Assembly (NCBI GenBank): GCA_014859835.1
Contig: JACZKW010000075.1
Span: 1 to 37,680 of the forward strand
Reading direction: 5' to 3'
DNA length: 37,680 nt
Source of the DNA: UBA9653 sp014859835
GTDB lineage: Archaea > Thermoplasmatota > Thermoplasmata > UBA10834
The position numbers and the translations under genes are program-made. Below, one piece after another: positions 32,878 through 37,680 of this stretch (the stretch's first letter is position 1; every line of letters begins with the position of its first letter). Under the pieces are notes generated by a model. That model worked only from the letters and a program-made list of their open reading frames with translations, did not search any database and was not told where the DNA came from.

Positions 32878-33936
32878 ATGCCTGACTCGGTCAAGATCCT
32901 CGTCGTCGACGATAGCGCGTATATGAGAGTAATTCTACGCGACATGTTGGAGTCAGAGGAAGGACTGACCGTCGTAGATACAGCAAAGGATGGCATCGAA
33001 GCGCTCGAGAAGGTCGAGCGCCTCCGGCCAGATATCGTGCTCCTTGACATACAGATGCCTCGTATGGATGGGCTCACGACCCTCCAGATGATAATGAAGA
33101 ACAGACCCACAAGGGTCGTCATGCTCAGCGCAATGGACAAGTTGGATGGCCAGCTGCCACTGAGAGCATTGTCCCAGGGAGCAGTCGATTTCATACCCAA
33201 ACCGAGCGGAACCATATCCATAGACATAATCAACTACAAGGCTAGGATCGCAAACCATCTCAGAACCATAGCGAGGGCGAAGCTGGAGGCGCTCAAGATG
33301 GAGAGTATCACCGCCCGTCTGCTCACAAGTGGATCTGAGAAGACGCCAGATGTTCGTGCTAAGACTAAGGCCATCGTATTGGCCGCATCCACAGGAGGTC
33401 CGCGGGCTCTCGAGACAGTCTTCTCCATACTGCCTAAGAACCTCCCAGCATCGATGTTCATCGTTCAACACCTACCCATAGAATTCTCGACCCTTTTTGC
33501 GAAAAGACTGGATTCAGTACAGGGTCCATCGGTCAGACTCGCAGTGGATGGGGTCTTCGTCGAGAACGATACAACATATCTAGCACCCGGCGGCACACAT
33601 CTCATACTTGAACCGAAGGAGCGCAAGGGGGTCATGATGAAGCTGGATGATGGTCCGCCAGTACAGTTTGTCAGACCTTCTGCGAATATCCTATTCGAGA
33701 CTGCGGCACGATGCTATGGACAGAAGCTCTTGGGCATCGTTCTGACAGGCATGGGATCAGATGGTGCAAAAGGTGCCGAGGTCATCAAGAGATATGGTGG
33801 CAGGGTCATCGTTCAGAACGAGGAATCGTCGGTGATATTCGGAATGGCCAACGCGGTAATACGTGCAGGCGCGGCGGACGAAGTGCTGCCACTGGATGAC
33901 ATTCCCAGAAGGATGATAGATTTCATCGAGGAGTGA
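32878..33936 (+). CDS. cheB: Chemotaxis protein-glutamate methylesterase CheB
   Basis: A 352-residue receiver-methylesterase that removes receptor methyl groups or deamidates receptors. The receiver has D57 in VLLDIQMPRMDG. The esterase domain starts near residue 165 and has the catalytic triad S171 (AASTGGPRAL), H198 (VQHLP) and D295 (GMGSDGAKG). The ATG follows GAGAGG just after cheY. It overlaps cheA by 4 bp (GTGA). Confidence 0.95.
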   Translation: MPDSVKILVVDDSAYMRVILRDMLESEEGLTVVDTAKDGIEALEKVERLRPDIVLLDIQMPRMDGLTTLQMIMKNRPTRVVMLSAMDKLDGQLPLRALSQGAVDFIPKPSGTISIDIINYKARIANHLRTIARAKLEALKMESITARLLTSGSEKTPDVRAKTKAIVLAASTGGPRALETVFSILPKNLPASMFIVQHLPIEFSTLFAKRLDSVQGPSVRLAVDGVFVENDTTYLAPGGTHLILEPKERKGVMMKLDDGPPVQFVRPSANILFETAARCYGQKLLGIVLTGMGSDGAKGAEVIKRYGGRVIVQNEESSVIFGMANAVIRAGAADEVLPLDDIPRRMIDFIEE

Positions 33937-35861
33937 TACAACTGACAAAGGAGTTCGATCTCAACAAGTACTCGAAGCTCTTCGTAAGCGAGTCTAGAGA
34001 GTACCTACGCTCACTGAATGAGGCGGTCATCGCGCTCGAATCGAGCGGCGAAGACAAAGAACTCATAGATCAGATGTTCAGGGCTTGCCATACGCTCAAA
34101 GGTATGGCGAGCATGATGAATCTCACTGCGATTTCTGAGACAGCGCACGCGATGGAGGACATTCTCGCAGCGATCAGAGATGGGGATTTATCCGTAAACG
34201 AGGCGGTGGTTGAGGGCATATTCAAGGGCATCGACGGGCTCGAAGCCATGGTCTCGGAGGTCGAACGTACCCTTGAGGTTGGCGATAATCCCGATCTTCT
34301 CATTAATCTGAGATCGCTGACCAACCAACCTCAGGAGACAAAGAAGACCTCGAAGAAGAAGGTCCCCGCAGTCGAAGGGAAGGCGACTCCGAAAGGAAAT
34401 GTGATCAGCATAAGGCTTGCACGCAGATGCGCCCTGCCCTCAGCCAGAGCAATAGTGATAATGAAGGAGCTAGAGAAAGGTGCATCGATCCTCAGCATGA
34501 CACCATCTGAGAACGACATCGAGAACGAGCGACCATTCGATGAGTTGGTCATAGAAGTTGACCCTGCAGATAACTACCGAGAAGTCCTGTCAAGAATAGC
34601 CAATATGACTGATGTCGAGCAACTCCTCGAAGGGGAAACTGGCACTCAGAAGAACCAGTTGAAGAGAGTGCCCAAACAAGAGAAAAAGACCAAGGACGGC
34701 CATGATGCATCCCTTGTACAGACCGTGAAGGTAGGGATGGATAAGCTGGACGAGCTCCTGGATGATGTCGGCGAGCTTGTCATAGGCCGAAGCAGACTGG
34801 TCGAGATGGCCTCATCGAGCGACGATTATGAACTCCAGGACATATCGTCATTGATCGATTCTCTTACTTCGGGTATCCAGGCGAAAGTTCTGGGCATTCG
34901 GATGATACCCCTCGATTATGTAATGAGTCGCTTCCCAAGGATGGTCCGAGACCTAGCAAAGAGCCAAACCAAGGAAGCCGAGTTCGTAGTCGAAGGGGGG
35001 AATATCGAGCTCGACAGGACTGTCGTCGACAGGATATCCGAACCCATAATCCACATAATCAGAAATGCAGTCGATCACGGGATCGAGATGCCCGATGAGA
35101 GGGTGAAGGCAGGCAAGAATCCGAAAGGGCTAATCAGAGTGGTCGCATCCAAGCAACAAGACCATGTCCTGATAGAGATAACGGATGACGGGCAAGGATT
35201 GGATTTCGACCGGCTACGACAGAGTGCAGTTTCCAAGGGATTCATGACTAAGGATAGGGCAGATGCCGCTCTCGGACGAGAACTGATCGAGCTAATGTTC
35301 CTGCCAGGATTCACCACCAAGACTGAAGTATCGGAAACATCCGGCAGAGGGGTGGGTCTCGATGTCGTCAAGAAGGGTGTCGAGAACCTTGGAGGCTCTG
35401 TGATGATGTCCACCTCGAAAGGGGCGGGTACGACCATCTCGCTATGGTTGCCATTCACCCTTGCGATCATAGATGCGATGATGATCTCGATCAGAGGGCA
35501 GATCTACGCGGCGCCTATGAGTTCCGTAGTCGAATCCCATTGTTTCCAAGGACCCGAGGTAAGGCTCATACGCAACAGAGAGGTCGTGCAACTCAGAGGA
35601 GAGGTGCTGCCTCTTATCGACATGTACGATTTCTTTTCATTGGAACTTGCGCCCAAGAAGGAGAGCATCAACACTCTGATAGTCCAGAGCCGTGAAAGAC
35701 GCGCAGCAATCAGGGTCGATGAACTCATTGGGCATCAACAGATAGTCGTTAAATCATTGGATAAGCACCTGAGGAATACCAGAGGCATATCTGGCGGAAC
35801 GATATTGGGCAGCGGAAAGATCGCGCTCATACTGGACGTGGATTCAATCCTCGGAGACTGA
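33933..35861 (+). CDS. cheA: Chemotaxis histidine kinase CheA
   Basis: A 642-residue kinase. P1/Hpt carries the phospho-acceptor H53 in ACHTLKGMAS. A linker with a degenerate domain (about residues 150-245) follows, then the P3 dimerisation helices (KVGMDKLDELLDDVGELVIG, about 265-330). P4 ATPase motifs are HIIRNAVDHGIEMP, ITDDGQGLDFDR and GRGVGLDVVKKG, and a CheW-like P5 ends the protein. The start is GTG 33933, overlapping the cheB stop (GTGA); a CTG at 33942 with GGAGTG upstream is an alternative. All catalytic parts appear intact. Confidence 0.96.
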   Translation: MIQLTKEFDLNKYSKLFVSESREYLRSLNEAVIALESSGEDKELIDQMFRACHTLKGMASMMNLTAISETAHAMEDILAAIRDGDLSVNEAVVEGIFKGIDGLEAMVSEVERTLEVGDNPDLLINLRSLTNQPQETKKTSKKKVPAVEGKATPKGNVISIRLARRCALPSARAIVIMKELEKGASILSMTPSENDIENERPFDELVIEVDPADNYREVLSRIANMTDVEQLLEGETGTQKNQLKRVPKQEKKTKDGHDASLVQTVKVGMDKLDELLDDVGELVIGRSRLVEMASSSDDYELQDISSLIDSLTSGIQAKVLGIRMIPLDYVMSRFPRMVRDLAKSQTKEAEFVVEGGNIELDRTVVDRISEPIIHIIRNAVDHGIEMPDERVKAGKNPKGLIRVVASKQQDHVLIEITDDGQGLDFDRLRQSAVSKGFMTKDRADAALGRELIELMFLPGFTTKTEVSETSGRGVGLDVVKKGVENLGGSVMMSTSKGAGTTISLWLPFTLAIIDAMMISIRGQIYAAPMSSVVESHCFQGPEVRLIRNREVVQLRGEVLPLIDMYDFFSLELAPKKESINTLIVQSRERRAAIRVDELIGHQQIVVKSLDKHLRNTRGISGGTILGSGKIALILDVDSILGD

Positions 35862-35866
35862 TTGAG

Positions 35867-36478
35867 ATGAAGGAGATAGACGAGAGCAAGGTATTGGGGA
35901 TCGTGAAGGAGTTTGCCAACGTTGGCGCAGGAAACGCGGCCACTGCACTCGCATCTCTCCTGGATATCGAAATCGTGAACGAAGTGACCTCGTGCAACTT
36001 CCTGAAGTTCTCAGAGGTCGGTGAATGGCTCGGTGGTTCGGAGAAGATCGTGGTCGGCGTTTACACGCAGCTATGCGGTGATCTTCGAGGCGGAGTCCTC
36101 GTGGTTCTATCAGACAATTCCGCAGCAATCCTCATGAAGCATCTGACCAACGAGGAAATCAACCTATCCAATCTATCGCAGATACATGCATCCGCCCTCA
36201 GGGAGATAGGCAACATATGCCTCTGCTGGTACCTTGTCGCAGTCTCCAAGATGATAGATACTGACCTTATACCAGCGCCACCAGATGTGTCCATAGATAT
36301 GCTGGGCGCCATCATCGACCTTCCGCTCGCAAATCTTGAGATCGAGGTGGATTCGGTCATTGCAGTACACACGGTATTCAAGAGCCTCGAGAAGGAGTTC
36401 GACGGGTATTTCCTGCTCCTTCCCGAGCAGCAGATGCTAGACACCATACTGGAGAAGATGGGAGACACGATGAGATGA
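35867..36478 (+). CDS. cheC: Chemotaxis phosphatase CheC
   Basis: A 203-residue CheC-type protein that dephosphorylates CheY-P and partners with CheD. Both active-site ExxN pairs are present: E15/N18 in VKEFANVGAGNAATAL and E113/N116 in LREIGNICLC. It begins 5 bp after cheA and overlaps cheD by four bases (ATGA). Its length is normal for archaeal and Bacillus-like CheC. Confidence 0.93.
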   Translation: MKEIDESKVLGIVKEFANVGAGNAATALASLLDIEIVNEVTSCNFLKFSEVGEWLGGSEKIVVGVYTQLCGDLRGGVLVVLSDNSAAILMKHLTNEEINLSNLSQIHASALREIGNICLCWYLVAVSKMIDTDLIPAPPDVSIDMLGAIIDLPLANLEIEVDSVIAVHTVFKSLEKEFDGYFLLLPEQQMLDTILEKMGDTMR

Positions 36479-36951
36479 AAGAGCCGATCCTCGTGGGCAT
36501 ATCGCAAATTGTCGTTGCGAGGGCACCAGAGCAGATATGCTGCATGGGACTCGGATCCTGCGTCGCCGTGTTCTTGTATGATCATCAGATGAGACTCGGC
36601 GGAGTCGTACACATCCTACTTCCCAGGGCGCCTTTGAAGGTTGAGAACGAGGGCAAGTATGCTGATACGGGCGTCAAGAAGCTTTTCAGCGACATGATCG
36701 CAAAGGGTGCGCGGAAGGAACGAATCAGGGCCAAGCTTGTCGGCGGCGCTCAGATGTTTCCCAATCTTAACGTTCATATCAGCGATATCGGAGGAGATAA
36801 CTGCCGTGAGGTCAAGAAGGGCCTCAAGGAACTCGGAATCAAGATTATCGCAGAGGATCTCCACGGCGATATGGGCCGGTCTGCGACTTTCGACCTAGTC
36901 GAGGGACAGGTCATCATCAAGACAGCTTTTGCGGATGCCAGGACCATCTGA
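36475..36951 (+). CDS. cheD: Chemoreceptor glutamine deamidase CheD
   Basis: A 158-residue CheD deamidase that converts receptor Gln to Glu and binds CheC. The catalytic Cys C29 lies in GLGSCVAVFLYD and His H46 in GGVVHILLP, with a Thr in KYADTGVKKL. The start overlaps the cheC stop in ATGA. It is the last gene seen in the che operon; cheF and archaellum genes do not follow. Confidence 0.94.
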   Translation: MKEPILVGISQIVVARAPEQICCMGLGSCVAVFLYDHQMRLGGVVHILLPRAPLKVENEGKYADTGVKKLFSDMIAKGARKERIRAKLVGGAQMFPNLNVHISDIGGDNCREVKKGLKELGIKIIAEDLHGDMGRSATFDLVEGQVIIKTAFADARTI

Positions 36952-37009
36952 ACATCATACGGACTCCCACTGGAAAGGCTTTTGTAGAGGGATGGTCTTG
37001 ATAACACTT

Positions 37010-37334
37010 GCCAGGAGAAGGCGGATGGCTGACGGTAGACTCGTTCTCAGAACGGGTCGGCTGAGGAAAGTCCCCTCTCCAAGAGAAGGTGGGCTGCCAG
37101 AGCAGCAGGGCGAGAGTCCTGGCAAGGGCACAGAAACGGCACAGCCTCAGGATAATGTGATGATTCCTTTGAGGATGAAGTCTCCCGAGGATTTGTTGAA
37201 ACGGCGACACCCCACCGGAGCAAGCTCAAACGGCCGAAACGATTCTCATCGTCGGCGGGTAGAGTGCATTAGTCGAATGCCATCAGCCTCGAAAGAGGTG
37301 AACAGAAAGGGGCTTATGTCCTTCACCTGGCACT
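37010..37334 (+). ncRNA. rnpB: RNase P RNA
   Basis: The catalytic RNA of RNase P, which trims tRNA 5' leaders. The conserved region GAGGAAAGTCCC is at 37063-37074, an ACAGAAAC block near 37130-37137, and the 3' conserved ACAGAAAGGGGCTTA at 37302-37316. Terminal helix P1 pairs 37010-37021 (GCCAGG-A-GAAGG) with 37320-37331 (CCTTC-A-CCTGGC). A run of T follows at 37334-37338 and probably ends the transcript. The ends are set by helix P1. A weak TATA-like GCTTTTGTAGA lies at 36978-36988. Confidence 0.88.
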
Positions 37335-37338
37335 TTTT
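37334..37338 (+). terminator. T-run after RNase P RNA
   Basis: TTTTT directly follows helix P1. Archaeal polymerase often ends transcription at such runs. Confidence 0.45.
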
Positions 37339-37362
37339 AAACACACTGGCTCGGCTCTGACA

Positions 37363-37376
37363 GTAAACCTGTTTAC
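37363..37376. repeat. Short palindrome GTAAAC-CT-GTTTAC
   Basis: A perfect 6+6 inverted repeat lies between RNase P RNA and the recombinase gene. It may be an operator or part of a recombination site. Confidence 0.3.
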
Positions 37377-37382
37377 CACCAA

Positions 37383-37420
37383 CACCTACATATTTTAGTA
37401 TATCAATGCGGTTGTAGGTG
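37383..37420. repeat. 8-bp inverted repeat around the recombinase promoter
   Basis: CACCTACA (37383-37390) and TGTAGGTG (37413-37420) flank TATTTTAGTATA, the likely TATA region. The right arm contains the ribosome-binding AGGTG, so it could act on DNA as an operator or in RNA. Confidence 0.4.
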
Positions 37421-37425
37421 GCCAA

Positions 37426-37680
37426 GTGTCAAACCGGATGGAGCTGAGGCTAGACTCCGAGGCTAGATCGGCCCGCTTCCTCAGTCTCACAGGACAGGAT
37501 TATCGTGATTCTCTCGATAGATTCGCCAACTATCTCGAGCTCAAGGGCAGGACATCCGAGACTGTCCGGAGCTACCTGCGCGCGGTCAAGCATTTGGGGG
37601 CATGGTTGACGGAGGAAAAGGGCAGGAAACCCTCCGCTCTGTGGATACTTGAGACCTATGACATCGACACATGCGCAGCG
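37426..37680 (+). CDS. Tyrosine recombinase/integrase, N-terminal part (cut by window end)
   Basis: 85 codons are visible, open at the window edge. They form the start of a tyrosine recombinase, with a SAM-like core-binding domain (FANYLELKGRTSETVRSYLR, then HLGAWLTEEKGRKPSA). The catalytic R-H-R-Y domain is outside the window. GTG 37426 has AGGTGG four bases upstream; ATG 37438 is an alternative. It could be the chromosomal XerA-type recombinase or the integrase of an element inserted next to RNase P RNA. Confidence 0.7.
   Translation, partial: MSNRMELRLDSEARSARFLSLTGQDYRDSLDRFANYLELKGRTSETVRSYLRAVKHLGAWLTEEKGRKPSALWILETYDIDTCAA

Noticed and set aside
36929..37360. Open frames of up to 143 codons across RNase P RNA
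   Set aside because: The conserved RNA motifs and helix P1 explain the region, and the translated frames are not protein-like.
1..37680. CRISPR array or insertion sequence
   Set aside because: No regularly spaced direct repeats, and no transposase-like frame bounded by terminal repeats, were found.

Overview
The window reads as a gene-dense stretch of an archaeal chromosome, most likely from the Thermoplasmatota side of the Euryarchaeota. Archaeal markers are a short archaeal-type PheT, deoxyhypusine synthase, mevalonate kinase with a class II (Pseudomonas/Thermoplasma-type) HMG-CoA reductase, RecA/KaiC-like ATPases, CheC and CheD in the chemotaxis operon, TATA boxes about 25 bp before likely transcript starts, and tRNA genes without an encoded CCA. 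The class II HMG-CoA reductase and a pyrrolysine-free MttB homologue suggest a Thermoplasmata lineage near the Methanomassiliicoccales. The species cannot be named from sequence reading alone.

Layout. 1-2091 (minus): the start of a C45-type acyltransferase/peptidase and two tandem KaiC-like ATPases. 2336-8836 (plus): an MFS transporter, pheT, tRNA-Ser(UGA), a receiver-PAS-histidine kinase, and two small paralogous Cys-rich proteins. 8833-11017 (minus): a PPAT/NTPase fusion, a DUF2116-like zinc-ribbon membrane protein and mevalonate kinase. 11137-13747 (plus): HMG-CoA reductase, a dolichol/phytol-kinase-like membrane protein and a thymidylate-kinase-like protein that appears to start with CTG. 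The isoprenoid genes (mvk, HMG-CoA reductase, polyprenol-kinase-like) flank one divergent promoter. 13766-20557: CDF transporter (minus), a coiled-coil/zinc-ribbon protein, CBS protein (minus), deoxyhypusine synthase, an unknown coiled-coil protein, a homoisocitrate/isopropylmalate-type dehydrogenase, and a membrane hydrolase-like protein (minus). Then come tRNA-Leu(GAG), the MttB-like methyltransferase and a short threonine-synthase-like enzyme.

23664-28677 is a branched-chain amino acid operon: ilvB-ilvN-ilvC-FAH family hydrolase-ilvE. Before ilvB there is a TATA box, then a 26-codon reading frame starting about 5 nt after the predicted transcript start. Half of its residues are Leu, Ile or Val, with three consecutive CTT Leu codons. 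A strong hairpin begins 2 nt after its stop codon. This looks like a leader-peptide (attenuation-like) control element, which to my knowledge is not an established mechanism in Archaea. I consider it the most interesting signal here.

28756-36951 holds a small unknown protein, divergent cheR, and an mcp-cheW-cheY-cheB-cheA-cheC-cheD operon with overlapping or closely spaced genes. No cheF or archaellum gene is visible. RNase P RNA follows (37010-37334), then the start of a tyrosine recombinase gene cut by the window end, with inverted repeats between the two.

No CRISPR array or recognisable insertion sequence was seen. No gap over 300 bases lacks a gene or RNA. The largest gaps (20558-20743, 20829-21081) hold only promoter-like elements.
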